Positions 30,443-41,014 are shown, counted from the first letter of the stretch. The stretch: DNA of 64,000 nt from Xanthomonas sp. GPE 39 (GCF_000963005.1 NZ_JZHZ01000007.1:401646-465645); one strand, 5' to 3'. Made by a program: numbers and translations. The notes: generated from the letters alone by a model not told the origin.

Positions 30443-30683
30443 ATCCTCTGGCCGTCGTCGGCCCGCGCGTCCGCGTCGATGGCGGCGGCTAACGCGAAAT
30501 GTTCGATGATCGAAATGTGCCTTCGCCGCCATAAAATCAACGTTAAATACGGTCGGGTCGATGCGCGTTTTACCCAGTTTTCCGCGTCATTTGTGAAGGC
30601 CGTACAACACCTTTGTGTTGCCGATGGTGCAGTGCGACACGTGAGTGGAGTATCGTTGACGGTTTCATCACAGTCGCTTGCCC

Positions 30684-31871
30684 ATGTCCGACGTCGTTCC
30701 GGGGCTCCGTCGCCTCTCCTGTTGTGCGCTGTTGTCTCTGGTTGTTGGCGTTGGTGGCTGCTCTGGCGATAAGCCGTCCGCTACGGCGCTGCCGCGAGTC
30801 GGGGTGATGACCTTGAGCGCCCATGCGCTTCCTGTCGAGCGCACCCTGCCTGGGCGCACGGTGGCTTACGAGACGGCGGATGTGCGGCCGCAGGTCGGCG
30901 GGCTGCTACGCCAGCGACTGTTCGTGGAGGGCCAGGAGGTCAAGGCCGGGCAGCCGCTGTACCAGATCGATCCGGCGCCCTATCAGGCGGCCTACGACAT
31001 CGCCCGTGGCAATCTGGTTCAGGCCGAGGCGGCTCTGGCCAGTGCGCGGCCCAAGGCCGAGCGTTACCGCACCCTGGTCGGGATGGACGCGGCCAGCAAG
31101 CAGGACACCGACGATGCGATTTCCGCGCTGCGCCAGGATGAGGCGGCGGTGATCGCGGCCAAGGCGGGGCTGCAGGCGGCACGGATCAATCTGGATTACA
31201 CCCGAATCACCGCGCCCATTTCTGGCCGCATCGGCACCTCGGCCTATACCGTCGGCGCGCTGCTCACCGCCGCGCAGGATGCCGCGCTGACCACGATTCA
31301 GCGGCTGGACCCGATCTATCTGGATGTCACCCAGTCCAGTACGCAGATCCTCGCGCTGCGGCGCCAGCTCGACGCTGGCCGCATCCGCGCCATCGATGGC
31401 AAGGCGCAGGTGCAGGTGCGCTTGGAGGATGGCACCACCTATCCGCATGCGGGCACACTGGAGTTCGTCGGGACCCAGGTCAATGCCGGTACCGGTAACG
31501 TCACCTTGCGCGCGGTGGTCCCCAACCCGGAACATCTGCTGTTGCCGGGCATGTATCTGCGGGCGGTGTTGCCGATGGCCACCAATCAGGACGCGATGTT
31601 GGTGCCGCAGCAGGCGGTCGCCCGGGACAGCAAGGGTGAGCCGCTGGTCAAGCTGCTCGATGCGCAAAATCGGGTGGTGGAGCGCCGCATCCACACCGGC
31701 GATACGTTGGGTCACGATTGGGTGGTGGAGTCCGGACTCAAACCGGGCGAGCGGCTCATCGTGGTCAACGGGAGCCGCGCCGAGATCGGCAAGACGGTGA
31801 CGCCGTATCCGGTCAGCGCCGCCGAACTCGACGCCGCGCCAGCGGTGCCGGGCGCTGCCCAGGCCGACTGA
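30684..31871 (+). CDS. RND efflux periplasmic adaptor (AcrA-like lipoprotein)
   Basis: 395-residue membrane-fusion protein. A lipobox (LVVGVGGC) gives inner-membrane lipid anchoring. Order: lipoyl half (VAYETADVRPQVGGLLRQRLFVEGQEVKAGQPLYQIDP), a helical hairpin rich in Ala ([15 protein letters not shown]...), second lipoyl half (LDYTRITAPISGRIG), beta-barrel and membrane-proximal domain. It is the first gene of a complete three-part efflux operon and lies 10 bp before the pump gene. The ATG at 30684 is preferred over one at 30678. No local TetR repressor is encoded. Confidence 0.94.
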   Translation: MSDVVPGLRRLSCCALLSLVVGVGGCSGDKPSATALPRVGVMTLSAHALPVERTLPGRTVAYETADVRPQVGGLLRQRLFVEGQEVKAGQPLYQIDPAPYQAAYDIARGNLVQAEAALASARPKAERYRTLVGMDAASKQDTDDAISALRQDEAAVIAAKAGLQAARINLDYTRITAPISGRIGTSAYTVGALLTAAQDAALTTIQRLDPIYLDVTQSSTQILALRRQLDAGRIRAIDGKAQVQVRLEDGTTYPHAGTLEFVGTQVNAGTGNVTLRAVVPNPEHLLLPGMYLRAVLPMATNQDAMLVPQQAVARDSKGEPLVKLLDAQNRVVERRIHTGDTLGHDWVVESGLKPGERLIVVNGSRAEIGKTVTPYPVSAAELDAAPAVPGAAQAD

Positions 31872-31881
31872 GGACTTCCGC

Positions 31882-34800
31882 ATGTCGCGTTTCTTCGTCA
31901 ACCACCCGATGGTGGCCTGGGTCATGGCCATCGTGATCGTGCTGATGGGCATGTTGGCCATTCATGCGCTGCCGGTCGAGCGCTATCCGCATATGGCGCC
32001 GCCGACCATCACGGTGCGCGCCACCTACAACGGTGCCTCGGCGCAGACCGTGGAGAACACTGTCACCCAGTTGATCGAGCAGTCGCAGCAAAGCCTGGAT
32101 CATCTGCTGTACATGACTTCCACCAGTGCTTCGGATGGCACCGCGCAGGTCAATCTGGTGTTCCAGACCGGCACCAACGCCGACACCGCGCAGGTGCAGG
32201 TGCAGAACCAGTTGCAGTCGGTGATGTCGATACTGCCGCAGGCGGTGCAGCAGAACGGCTTGATCATCACCAAGTCCAGTGGTTCGCTGTTCGAAGTGGT
32301 GGCGTTCACTTCCGACGACGGCAGCATGGACAGCTTCGATGTCGCCAATTACATGGAATCGCGCATCGACGACCAGATCAGCCGCGTCAGCGGCGTGGGC
32401 AATATCCAGCCGATTGGTTCGGAATACGCCATGCGCATCTGGCTGGACCCGGAAAAGCTGCGCAAGTACGCCTTGATGCCATCGGACGTGGAGAACGCGC
32501 TGCAATCGCAGAACACCGACGTGTCGGCCGGCGAACTCGGTGGCCAGCCGTCGCTGCGTGGGCAGCGCCTGGATGCGACCGTGACCACCCGCAGCCGCCT
32601 GCAGACGCCGGCGCAGTTCGGTGCGATCGTGCTCAAGAGCGATCCCGGTGGCGCCGCCGTGCACCTATCCGACGTGGCCAAGATCGGCCTGGGCCCGGTG
32701 ACCTATGGCACGCTTTCCCGCTTCAATGGCAAGCCCTCGGCGTCGCTGGGGATCGAGCTCAACTCCGACGCCAACGCCGTCGAGGTGTCCGAGGCGATCG
32801 AACGGCGCCTGGATGAGCTCAAACAGTATTGGCCGCACGGCTACAACTACCATATCGCTTTCAGCAGCACTCCGTTCGTCACCACCTCGATCAAGGAAGT
32901 GGTCATCACCCTGATCGAGGCGGTGCTGTTGGTCGTGGCGGTGATGTACCTGTTCCTGCAGAACTGGCGCGCCACGCTGATCCCGACCATCGCGGTGCCG
33001 GTGGTGCTGATGGGGACCTTCGGTGTGCTCGCCGCGTTCGGTTACTCGATCAACACGTTGACCATGTTCGCGATGGTGCTGGCGATTGGCTTGCTGGTGG
33101 ACGATGCGATCGTGGTCGTGGAGAACGTGGAGCGAGTCATGGGCCAGGAAGGGCTGCCACCGAAAGAAGCAACCTTGCGCTCGATGCAGCAGATCGGCGG
33201 CGCGTTGATAGGCATCGTGCTGGTACTGACGGCGGTGTTCGTGCCGATGGCCTTCTTCAACGGCGTCACTGGCGTGATCTACCGGCAGTTCTCGATCACC
33301 ATCGCCGCCTCGATGATCCTGTCGGTATTGGTCGCGATGACCCTGACCCCGGCGCTATGCGTGACCATTCTCAAGCCGCTGCATCAGGGCGAGGCGCCGA
33401 TCGGTTCGCATGGGCGTCTGGGCTGGTTCTTCGTCTGGTTCAACACGCGCTTTCGGCATCTGTCCGAGCGCTATCGCGCGCTGGTCGAGCGCGTGCTTGG
33501 ACAGCGTGCGCTGGGCCTGCTCGCCTACGCGTTGCTGCTGGGCGTCACCGGTCTACTGCTGTGGCGTTTGCCCGGCGCCTTTTTGCCCGACGAAGACGAG
33601 GGCATGCTCAATGTGCTGGTCAAGCTGCCGGCGGGCTCCACCCTGGAGCAGACCCAACAGGTGGCAGACCGGTTGACCCAGGTCGCGATGAAGGATCCTG
33701 GCGTTCGCTCGGTTCTGTCTTCCGCTGGCTTCAGCGTCACCGGTTCCGGTCAGAACGTCGGCATGGCCTTCGTGCGGCTGAAGGATTGGGACGACCGCGA
33801 CGACGATGCCGACACCATTGCCGAGCGTCTCAAAAAGGCCTTGGCCGACGTGCCCGATGCGGATCTGTTCGTGACCTCGCCGCCGGCGATCACCGGCCTC
33901 GGCGACGCGTCCGGTTTCACCTTCGAGTTGATGGACTACGAAGGCGCCGGCCATGCCGCTCTGCTTGCCGCGCGCGACAAGTTGCTGCATCTGGCCGCGC
34001 ATGATCCCAAGCTAGTGAACGTGCGCTATGCCAGTCTGGAGGATGCGCCGGTGTACATGGTCAAGATCGACGACAACAAGGCGCAGGCGCTGGGCGTGGA
34101 TCCGGGCGACATCAATGCCACGCTCAACAGCGTGCTCGGTGGCGACTTCGTCAACAACTTCATCTACAAGGGCCGCATCAAGAAGGTCTACGTCCAGGGC
34201 GACGCAGATGCACGCATGGCGCCGCACGACCTGGAGCGCTGGACGGTGCGCAACACCAACAGCGACATGGTGCCGATGTCCGCCTTCACCACCTCCCGCT
34301 GGAGCAGCGCGCCGGCGGCGTTGGAACGCTACAACGGCGTGTCGGCGATGGAACTCACCGGCCAGGCAGTGAAGGGCGTCAGCTCCGGCGCGGCGATGGA
34401 CGAGATGGCGGAGTTGAGCAAGCAACTACCGCATGGCTTTGGCTATGCCTGGTCGGACATGGCCTATCAAGAGAAGTTGTCTGCCAACCAGGCACCGGCG
34501 CTGTACGCGATCTCGCTGCTGTTCGTGTTCCTGTGCTTGGCGGGGTTGTACGAGAGTTGGTCGATCCCGTTCGCGGTGATGCTTGCGGTGCCGGTGGGCG
34601 TGTTCGGCGCGGTGCTGCTGATGACCCTGCGTGGCTTGGAGAACGACGTGTACTTCCAGGTGGGCCTGCTCACGACGGTTGGCTTGGCGGCTAAAAACGG
34701 CATCCTCGTCGTCGAGTTCGCCCGCGAGTTGGAACAGCGCGGTGAAAGCCTGCTGGCCGCGACCCTGCATGCGGTACAAATGCGCTTGCGGCCGATCCTG

Positions 34801-35010
34801 ATGACCTCGCTGGCCTTCCTGCTTGGTGTGTTGCCGTTGATGTTCAGTCACGGCGCTGGTTCTGCCGCGCGTCACTCGCTGGGCACTGGCGTCACTGGCG
34901 GTACGTTGGCCTCGATCACCCTGGGCCTGTTCTTCGTGCCGTTGTTCTACGTGATCGTGCGCCGCCTGTTCCCCGAGCGCAGGGTGGCGAGCGAGGAGGT
35001 GGGTTCATGA
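31882..35010 (+). CDS. RND multidrug efflux pump, inner-membrane transporter (AcrB-like, HAE1)
   Basis: 1042-residue proton/drug antiporter, typical AcrB length. It begins MSRFFVNHPMVAWVMAIVIVLMG (TM1) and carries LAIGLLVDDAIVVVENVERVM in TM4 with the two proton-relay Asp, plus GLAAKNGILVVEFA in TM10. Two large periplasmic loops form the porter domain. It works with the adaptor before it and the outer-membrane channel after it. The substrate range cannot be read from sequence. Confidence 0.96.
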   Translation: MSRFFVNHPMVAWVMAIVIVLMGMLAIHALPVERYPHMAPPTITVRATYNGASAQTVENTVTQLIEQSQQSLDHLLYMTSTSASDGTAQVNLVFQTGTNADTAQVQVQNQLQSVMSILPQAVQQNGLIITKSSGSLFEVVAFTSDDGSMDSFDVANYMESRIDDQISRVSGVGNIQPIGSEYAMRIWLDPEKLRKYALMPSDVENALQSQNTDVSAGELGGQPSLRGQRLDATVTTRSRLQTPAQFGAIVLKSDPGGAAVHLSDVAKIGLGPVTYGTLSRFNGKPSASLGIELNSDANAVEVSEAIERRLDELKQYWPHGYNYHIAFSSTPFVTTSIKEVVITLIEAVLLVVAVMYLFLQNWRATLIPTIAVPVVLMGTFGVLAAFGYSINTLTMFAMVLAIGLLVDDAIVVVENVERVMGQEGLPPKEATLRSMQQIGGALIGIVLVLTAVFVPMAFFNGVTGVIYRQFSITIAASMILSVLVAMTLTPALCVTILKPLHQGEAPIGSHGRLGWFFVWFNTRFRHLSERYRALVERVLGQRALGLLAYALLLGVTGLLLWRLPGAFLPDEDEGMLNVLVKLPAGSTLEQTQQVADRLTQVAMKDPGVRSVLSSAGFSVTGSGQNVGMAFVRLKDWDDRDDDADTIAERLKKALADVPDADLFVTSPPAITGLGDASGFTFELMDYEGAGHAALLAARDKLLHLAAHDPKLVNVRYASLEDAPVYMVKIDDNKAQALGVDPGDINATLNSVLGGDFVNNFIYKGRIKKVYVQGDADARMAPHDLERWTVRNTNSDMVPMSAFTTSRWSSAPAALERYNGVSAMELTGQAVKGVSSGAAMDEMAELSKQLPHGFGYAWSDMAYQEKLSANQAPALYAISLLFVFLCLAGLYESWSIPFAVMLAVPVGVFGAVLLMTLRGLENDVYFQVGLLTTVGLAAKNGILVVEFARELEQRGESLLAATLHAVQMRLRPILMTSLAFLLGVLPLMFSHGAGSAARHSLGTGVTGGTLASITLGLFFVPLFYVIVRRLFPERRVASEEVGS

Positions 35011-36446
35011 GCACTCCCTTGCGTGTGAGCGTGGCTGCTGCCACGTTGCTGGGGTTGGCCGGTTGCACTTTGGCACCGACCTACGTGCGTCCGGCGGCAC
35101 CGGTGCCGGCGCATCTTGCCGCCGCCGATGCAAGCGCCGCGCACGCTGCGGGCCCGGTCGCCGATACGCTGGCGATGCCGGATTGGCAGGCGGTATTTCT
35201 GGATCCGCGCCTGCGCCAAACCATCGCGCTGGCGTTGCAAAACAACCGCGACCTGCGCGTGGCGATGCTCTCCATCGACAAGGCGCGCGCGCAGTACCGC
35301 ATCCAGCGTGCCGCGCAGTTGCCATCGCTGGACGCCAGCGCCAGCCAGACGCGCCAGCGGGTCGACGCTGCCAGCAGCGACACGGGCGTCTCGCAGATCA
35401 ACACCAGTGACACCTTGCAGGTCGGCTTCAGCAGTTGGCAGTTGGATTTGTTCGGACAATTGCGCAGCCTCAAGCAGGAGGCATTGCAGAACTGGCTGGC
35501 CAGCGCGCAAACCCAGCGCAGCGTGCGCCTGAGCCTGATTGCCCAGGTTGCCGAGGCATGGCTGACGGTCGCCGCCGACCAAGCGCAACTGGCGCTCGCG
35601 CAGCAGACCCTGGACAGCCAGACGCAGACGCTGCAATTGACCGAACGCCAGCACAGCGTCGGCACCGTGTCGGCGTTGGACCTGGCCCAGCAGCAGACCA
35701 GTGTCGAAGCCGCGCGGGTGAGCGTGGCCAGCGCCGCCACGCAGCTCGCGCAGGCACGCGATGCCTTGCAATTGCTGGTGGGTGCCCCGGTGGACGCGGC
35801 GCTGTTGCCGAGCGAGCATGCCATCGACCACAGCGTTGCATTGGCACCGGTGCCGGCGCATCTGTCTTCTGCGGTGCTACTGCAACGTCCAGACGTACTC
35901 GCTGCAGAGCACAGCTTGCAGGCGGCCAATGCCGACATCGGCGCGGCCCGCGCGGCGTTCTTCCCGTCGCTGAGCCTTACCGCCTCCACCGGCCGCAGCA
36001 GCGATGCGTTGTCCACGTTGTTCTCTGCCGGCACACGCACCTGGTCGTTCGTGCCCAGCATCACCACGCCGATCTTCCATGCCGGCGCGTTGAAGGCATC
36101 CCTCGACGCCTCCAAGATCGGCAAGGACATTGCGGTGGCGCAGTACGAGAAGGCGATCCAGTCGGCCTTTGCCGAAGTTGCCGATGCCCTGGCCGCGCAG
36201 GATCACATGCAGATGCAGCTCACCGCGCAGCAGGCGTTGGTCGCTGCCAGTCAGCGCAGCTACACGCTGGCCGACGCGCGCTACCGCGCTGGCCTGGATG
36301 GTCACCTGGCGGTACTGGATGCCCAGCGCTCGCTGTTCGCCGCGCAGCAGGCGTTGATCTCGCTGCGTTTGCAGGATGCCAGCAACCGAGTGACGCTGTA
36401 CCAAGTGCTGGGTGGCGGTGCCGATGCCCAGGCCGGCACGCCCTGA
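35007..36446 (+). CDS. RND efflux outer-membrane channel lipoprotein (OprM/NodT family)
   Basis: 479-residue TolC-like channel. Lipobox LLGLAGCTL near residue 15-22, then two structural repeats of helical barrel and beta strands (NRDLRVAMLSIDKARAQYRIQRA... and ...VLLQRPDVLAAEHSLQAANADIGAARAAFFPSLSLTASTG). The ATG overlaps the pump stop (ATGA), so it is translationally coupled. It completes the tripartite system. Confidence 0.95.
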   Translation: MSTPLRVSVAAATLLGLAGCTLAPTYVRPAAPVPAHLAAADASAAHAAGPVADTLAMPDWQAVFLDPRLRQTIALALQNNRDLRVAMLSIDKARAQYRIQRAAQLPSLDASASQTRQRVDAASSDTGVSQINTSDTLQVGFSSWQLDLFGQLRSLKQEALQNWLASAQTQRSVRLSLIAQVAEAWLTVAADQAQLALAQQTLDSQTQTLQLTERQHSVGTVSALDLAQQQTSVEAARVSVASAATQLAQARDALQLLVGAPVDAALLPSEHAIDHSVALAPVPAHLSSAVLLQRPDVLAAEHSLQAANADIGAARAAFFPSLSLTASTGRSSDALSTLFSAGTRTWSFVPSITTPIFHAGALKASLDASKIGKDIAVAQYEKAIQSAFAEVADALAAQDHMQMQLTAQQALVAASQRSYTLADARYRAGLDGHLAVLDAQRSLFAAQQALISLRLQDASNRVTLYQVLGGGADAQAGTP

Positions 36447-36693
36447 CCTGCTGCGCTCGGCCACGCTCGCGATTGCTGCTAACGCGGTCAGTGCCTGCTT
36501 GTGCAGGCCCCTGCCTGACCGCGTGCCATCCGTGCCGACGCCGGTGCTGTTGTCGCATCGCGTGGTGCGCCGCGCGCGAGTTCATCGGCACATTGTCCGC
36601 GCTCGGCGCTGCGCCGTAGTGGTACGTGTGACCCGATACTGTGGCAGGCTTGCGCCATAATCACAGTTCCTCACGCATGGTATTCGGCGACCG

Positions 36694-37551
36694 ATGAAAA
36701 TCCCGCAGGGCCTGCAACCGCTAATCGATGACGGTGTCATCGATGGCGTGCTGCGTCCGCTCAAAAGTGGCAAGGAGGCTGCGGTCTACGTGGTCCAGGC
36801 TGGCGACGACGTGTTGTGCGCCAAGGTATACAAGGACATGGCCCAGCGCAGTTTCCAGGCGCGGGTGCAGTACCAGGAAGGGCGCAAGGTGCGCGGTAGC
36901 CGCCAGGCGCGAGCGATGGGCAAGGCCACCAAGTTCGGTCGCCGCGAACAGGAGGCCGCGTGGAAAGACACCGAGGCCAACACGTTGTATCAACTGGTCG
37001 ATGCGGGCGTGCATGTGCCGCAGCCGCGCGGCTATTTCCACGGTGTGCTGTTGATGGAACTGGTCACTGATGCCGATGGTCAGAGCGCGCCACGCTTGAG
37101 CGAAGTGGAACTGTCGCCGGAGCAGGCATGCGCCTTCCACGCCCGTTTGATCGGCGATGTGGCGAAGATGCTGTGCCTGGGCCTGATCCATGGCGATCTG
37201 TCCGAATACAACGTGTTGGTTGCCGCCGATGGCCCGGTGGTGATCGATTTTCCGCAGGTGGTCAGCGCTGCCGGCAACAACGCCGCGCGTGCCATGCTGT
37301 TGCGCGACGTGCACAACCTGCGCGACTGCCTGGGCCGCTTCGCCCCCGATCTCAACGCCACCCACTACGGCGAGGAAATGTGGGCGCTCTACGAAAAGGG
37401 CGCATTGCGCTCGGATACTCCGCTCACTGGCCGCTTTGCGTTCGACACCCGTCGTGCGGACGTGCGCGCGGTGCGTGCCTCGATCGAGGATGCACGGCAG
37501 GAAGCGCTCATCCGTCAGCAGGGTCGCGAAGCCGCCGCCAGCGACGACTGA
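36694..37551 (+). CDS. RIO-type atypical serine protein kinase
   Basis: 285-residue bacterial RIO1-like kinase. The ATP loop is LKSGKEAAVYVV with Lys in DDVLCAKVYKD. The catalytic loop is LIHGDLSEYNVLV and the metal-binding loop VVIDFPQVV. The flexible RIO segment between beta strands (RKVRGSRQARAMGKATKFGRREQE) is present. In bacteria such kinases have been tied to stress, but no substrate is known. It is monocistronic. Confidence 0.92.
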   Translation: MKIPQGLQPLIDDGVIDGVLRPLKSGKEAAVYVVQAGDDVLCAKVYKDMAQRSFQARVQYQEGRKVRGSRQARAMGKATKFGRREQEAAWKDTEANTLYQLVDAGVHVPQPRGYFHGVLLMELVTDADGQSAPRLSEVELSPEQACAFHARLIGDVAKMLCLGLIHGDLSEYNVLVAADGPVVIDFPQVVSAAGNNAARAMLLRDVHNLRDCLGRFAPDLNATHYGEEMWALYEKGALRSDTPLTGRFAFDTRRADVRAVRASIEDARQEALIRQQGREAAASDD

Positions 37552-37822
37552 TCCGCTGTACGGCGGGCACCTTCGCGCAAGCGCATGTTGCGATGCAATG
37601 CGGTGTCGCCGTGCCGCCACTCTGGCCTGGGCCGGCGATGCCAGTGTGTATCGCCTTGTCTTGCTTGCGCTTTGTGTGCATCGCAGGGCGTCATCTGCGC
37701 TGAACGCATGGCCGTGCGGCGATCCATCTCCCGCATGGTCATTTCGTTTATTTGCAGAAATGGTTATGAGAAATAACAATCTGGACGCCACCGTCTGCAT
37801 AGCTGCCCCGGGAGGGCCAACC

Positions 37823-38782
37823 ATGTACTTCGATCCAGACGTCGTTCGTTTTTTCGCTCAGGTGCAGCAGTCCGGGCAACCGCCGATGGAGCAATTGCCG
37901 TTGCCCGCCGCGCGCGCGACGTTTTCTGCATTAGGGGCGCAGTTCGGTTTTCCGCCGTTGGAGATGGCCGAAGTGCGCACAGCGCAGGCGCCAGGACCGC
38001 GCGGACCGGTGCCGTTGCGCCTGTACCGGCCGATTGGCATGGAGTCGCTGCCGGCACCCACCTGCGTCTATGTGCATGGCGGTGGTGGAGTGCTCGGCGA
38101 TCTCGACTCGCACGACGATGTCTGCCGGCACCTGGCCGCGCGCGCTGGCTGTCAGTTGCTGGCGGTGGATTACCGGCTCGCGCCAGAACATCCGGCGCCG
38201 GCCGGCATCGAGGACGTGATCGCGGTGGTGCAGTGGCTGGCCGCCAATCCCGCCGAGGTCGGCGCTGATCCACAGCGTCTGGCGATTGCCGGCGACAGCA
38301 TCGGCGGCGCGATGGCGGCAAGTGCTGCGTTGGCCGCGCGCGATGCCGGCATCTCGCTGCGCTGTCAGGTGCTGATGTATCCACTGACCGACGCACGGCC
38401 GGACAATCCGTTCCCCTCGCGTGTGCACAACGCGGTCATTCCGCCGCTGACCGAAGCGGCGATGCGCTTTTTCGACAGTCAATTACTCCCAGACCCGGCA
38501 GTGACGACGGACTGGCGCATTTCACCGGCGCTGGCTGCGGACGTGGCCGGCGCCGCGCCCGCACTGGTGATACTGGCTGATCGCGATGCGCTGTACGATG
38601 AGGGGCTGCACTACGCGCAGCGGCTGCGCCAAGCCGGGGTGGAAGTGACCATGCGCGTCTACCCAGGGATGATCCATGGCTTCATCAACATGGGGGCGGT
38701 GTTACGCGCGGCGGGCGAGACCATGGACCTGGCCGCGTTGCAACTGCGCCAGCGCCTGCTGCCGGTCGCCGCACAGGGGTAG
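37823..38782 (+). CDS. Alpha/beta-hydrolase esterase, HSL (family IV) type
   Basis: 319-residue esterase/lipase. ATG 37823 is preceded by GGGAGGG; the longer open frame overlaps the kinase gene. The oxyanion motif is CVYVHGGGGVLGDLDSHDD and the nucleophile elbow reads AIAGDSIGGAMAA instead of the usual GDSAGG. Asp is in ILADRDALYDEG and His in YPGMIHGFINMGAV. It should hydrolyse short-chain esters in the cytoplasm. The natural substrate is unknown. Confidence 0.92.
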   Translation: MYFDPDVVRFFAQVQQSGQPPMEQLPLPAARATFSALGAQFGFPPLEMAEVRTAQAPGPRGPVPLRLYRPIGMESLPAPTCVYVHGGGGVLGDLDSHDDVCRHLAARAGCQLLAVDYRLAPEHPAPAGIEDVIAVVQWLAANPAEVGADPQRLAIAGDSIGGAMAASAALAARDAGISLRCQVLMYPLTDARPDNPFPSRVHNAVIPPLTEAAMRFFDSQLLPDPAVTTDWRISPALAADVAGAAPALVILADRDALYDEGLHYAQRLRQAGVEVTMRVYPGMIHGFINMGAVLRAAGETMDLAALQLRQRLLPVAAQG

Positions 38783-38799
38783 CGCGCGTACTTGCCAGT

Positions 38800-40692
38800 T
38801 CAGGCCACCCGGCTGCGCCGCGCGCGTTCCAGGTGCACCAGCAGCAGCGAAATCGCCGCCGGGGTCATGCCGGGGATGCGTTGCGCCTGACCGACGGTCT
38901 GCGGGCGCACGCGTTCGAGTTTCTGCTGCACTTCGGCCGATAGCCCGCGCACCTGCGCGTAGTCGAACGTGGTCGGGATCGCCGTGTCCTCGTGGCGTTG
39001 CTGACGCGCGATTTCTTCGCGTTGGCGCTCCAGATAGCCGGCGTATTTGATGCCGATCTCGACCTGTTCGGCCACCTGCGTGTCGGCCACACCCGGGCCT
39101 AGCGACGGCACCCGCATCAGCGCGGCGTAGTCCAGTTCCGGTCGTTTGATCAGGTCCAGGACGTTGGTCTCGCGGCTGACCGCCACGCCCAGCGTCTGTG
39201 CCACCTCGCGGCCCAGCGCGTTGCCCGGCGTGGCCCAGAGCGCGCGCAGGCGTTCGCTCTCGCGTGTGACCGCCTCCTGCTTGGTCTGGAACCGCGCCCA
39301 GCGCGCCGCATCGACCAGACCTAGCTCGCGGCCGATACTGGTCAGGCGCGCGTCGGCGTTGTCTTCGCGCAACTGCAGCCGGTATTCGGCGCGACTGGTG
39401 AACATGCGGTACGGCTCGCTGGTGCCGTGAGTGATTAGATCGTCGATCAGGACGCCGATGTAAGCCTGGTCGCGGCGCGGCGACCACGCTGCCAGCCCCT
39501 GCACTTGACGCGCCGCATTGAGCCCGGCGATCAGACCCTGCGCGGCGGCTTCCTCGTAGCCTGTGGTGCCGTTGATCTGCCCGGCGAAGAACAGCCCCGG
39601 CATGGCCTTGGTCTCCAGCGAGGCCTTCAGTCCGCGCGGGTCGAAGAAGTCGTATTCGATCGCGTAGCCGGGGCGGGTGATATGCGCTCGCTCGAAACCG
39701 CGGATCGAACGCACCAACTCCAGTTGCACGTCGAACGGCAGCGAGGTGGAGATGCCGTTGGGATAGATCTCGACCACATCCAGACCTTCCGGCTCGACGA
39801 AGATCTGGTGGCTGGCTTTCTCGGCGAAGCGCACCACTTTGTCCTCGATTGAGGGACAGTAGCGCGGACCGATGCCCTCGATCTGGCCGGTGTACAGCGG
39901 CGAGCGGTCCAGTGCGCCGCGGATGATGGCGTGGGTGCGTTCGGTGGTGTGGGTGATCCAGCACGACACCTGGCGCGGATGCTGGGCGACATCGCCGAGG
40001 AAGGACATCACCGGCAGGGGAGCGTCGCCGGGCTGCTCTTCCATTGCCGTGTAGTCCAGGCTGCGGCCATCGATGCGTGGCGGGGTACCGGTCTTGAGTC
40101 GGTCCACGCCGAAGCGGCCGTCGCGCAGCGCCTGCGCCAGCGCGGTGGCTGGCGGGTCGCCAGCACGGCCGCCCGCGTATTGGGTCTGGCCGATGTGGAT
40201 CTTGCCGGCCAGGAAGGTGCCGGCGGTCAGCACCACCGCCACCGCCTCGAAGCGCAGCCCGGTCTGGGTCAGCACGCCGCGCACGCGCTCGCCGTCCATG
40301 ACCAGATCGTCGACGGCGGCCTGGAATACGGTCAGGTTGGGTTGAGCCTCGACCAGGCGTCTGATCGCGCTGCGGTACAGGCTACGGTCGGCCTGGCAGC
40401 GGGTGGCGCGCACGGCCGGACCCTTGGAGGCATTGAGGGTGCGCCACTGGATGCCGGCCAGATCGGCGGCGTGCGCCATGGCCCCGCCCAGTGCGTCGAT
40501 TTCCTTGACCAGATGGCCTTTGCCGATACCGCCGATGGCCGGGTTGCAGCTCATTGCTCCCACGGTTTCCATGTTGTGGGTCAGCAGCAGGGTGCGCGCG
40601 CCGGCACGGGCGGAGGCCAGCGCCGCCTCGGTGCCGGCATGGCCGCCGCCGATCACGATCACGTCATAGCGGTAGAAGGAGGAATCGCTCAT
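38800..40692 (-). CDS. mnmG: tRNA uridine-5-carboxymethylaminomethyl modification enzyme MnmG (GidA)
   Basis: 630-residue FAD protein that, with MnmE, adds carboxymethylaminomethyl to U34 of several tRNAs. The N-terminal dinucleotide fold is [26 protein letters not shown], followed by [24 protein letters not shown] (conserved Cys) and a C-terminal helical domain for MnmE binding. Other signatures are [40 protein letters not shown] and FTSRAEYRL. Length is standard (629 in E. coli). A CRP/Clp-like site lies about 80-95 bp upstream of its start and could also influence this gene. Confidence 0.98.
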   Translation of the reverse strand: MSDSSFYRYDVIVIGGGHAGTEAALASARAGARTLLLTHNMETVGAMSCNPAIGGIGKGHLVKEIDALGGAMAHAADLAGIQWRTLNASKGPAVRATRCQADRSLYRSAIRRLVEAQPNLTVFQAAVDDLVMDGERVRGVLTQTGLRFEAVAVVLTAGTFLAGKIHIGQTQYAGGRAGDPPATALAQALRDGRFGVDRLKTGTPPRIDGRSLDYTAMEEQPGDAPLPVMSFLGDVAQHPRQVSCWITHTTERTHAIIRGALDRSPLYTGQIEGIGPRYCPSIEDKVVRFAEKASHQIFVEPEGLDVVEIYPNGISTSLPFDVQLELVRSIRGFERAHITRPGYAIEYDFFDPRGLKASLETKAMPGLFFAGQINGTTGYEEAAAQGLIAGLNAARQVQGLAAWSPRRDQAYIGVLIDDLITHGTSEPYRMFTSRAEYRLQLREDNADARLTSIGRELGLVDAARWARFQTKQEAVTRESERLRALWATPGNALGREVAQTLGVAVSRETNVLDLIKRPELDYAALMRVPSLGPGVADTQVAEQVEIGIKYAGYLERQREEIARQQRHEDTAIPTTFDYAQVRGLSAEVQQKLERVRPQTVGQAQRIPGMTPAAISLLLVHLERARRSRVA

Positions 40693-40770
40693 GGGGGAAT
40701 CGTCAGTCGGCGTGGGTACCGACGAAAGTGTGGTACACGTTCAAGGACATGTAAAACGTGAAAGATTATT

Positions 40771-40786
40771 TGTGATTCATATCACA
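40771..40786. promoter_or_regulatory. CRP/Clp binding site
   Basis: TGTGATTCATATCACA is a perfect match to TGTGA-N6-TCACA. In Xanthomonas the CRP homologue Clp recognises this consensus and is antagonised by cyclic di-GMP. The site lies between divergent mnmG and the candidate small RNA, about 65 bp before the proposed RNA start. Confidence 0.8.
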
Positions 40787-40843
40787 ATTTGTGAGTTCGA
40801 GGCTCAAGTTGGCACGTAATCTGCAGATATCTCTACTGCACCC

Positions 40844-40951
40844 AACGTGGCAATGCGTCAGGGGCGCATGACTGGAATTGGAACAGGGGCCAGTCACGCG
40901 TGCGTCGGGGGAGCCGGGGCCGGTAGTCGGGGGACTACCGGCCCTTTTTTT
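40844..40951 (+). ncRNA. Candidate small RNA with three G-rich hairpin loops
   Basis: A promoter-like pair (TTGGCA at 40809, TCTACT at 40832, 17-bp spacer) precedes about 108 nt that end in a strong terminator; no protein gene lies on this strand. Three perfect stems are seen: ATGCG/CGCAT with loop TCAGGGG, GACTGG/CCAGTC with a 14-nt loop ending GGGG, and the 12-bp terminator stem with loop GGGG. Repeated GGGG loops suggest base-pairing with C-rich partners. Expression is inferred. Confidence 0.55.
40917..40951 (+). terminator. Terminator of the candidate small RNA
   Basis: Perfect 12-bp stem GGGCCGGTAGTC / GACTACCGGCCC, tetraloop GGGG, seven T residues. Confidence 0.93.
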
Positions 40952-40986
40952 GTGTCCGTGGCCTGGGTCGATCAATCTTTAAAAGC

Positions 40987-41014
40987 AAAAAGCCCCGGCT
41001 CAGCGGGGCTTTTC
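40987..41014 (-). terminator. Bidirectional terminator for the Tyr-rich lipoprotein gene
   Basis: Stem AAAAGCCCCG / CGGGGCTTTT with loop GCTCAG; T-rich on both strands when read outward, so it can serve either direction. Confidence 0.8.
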
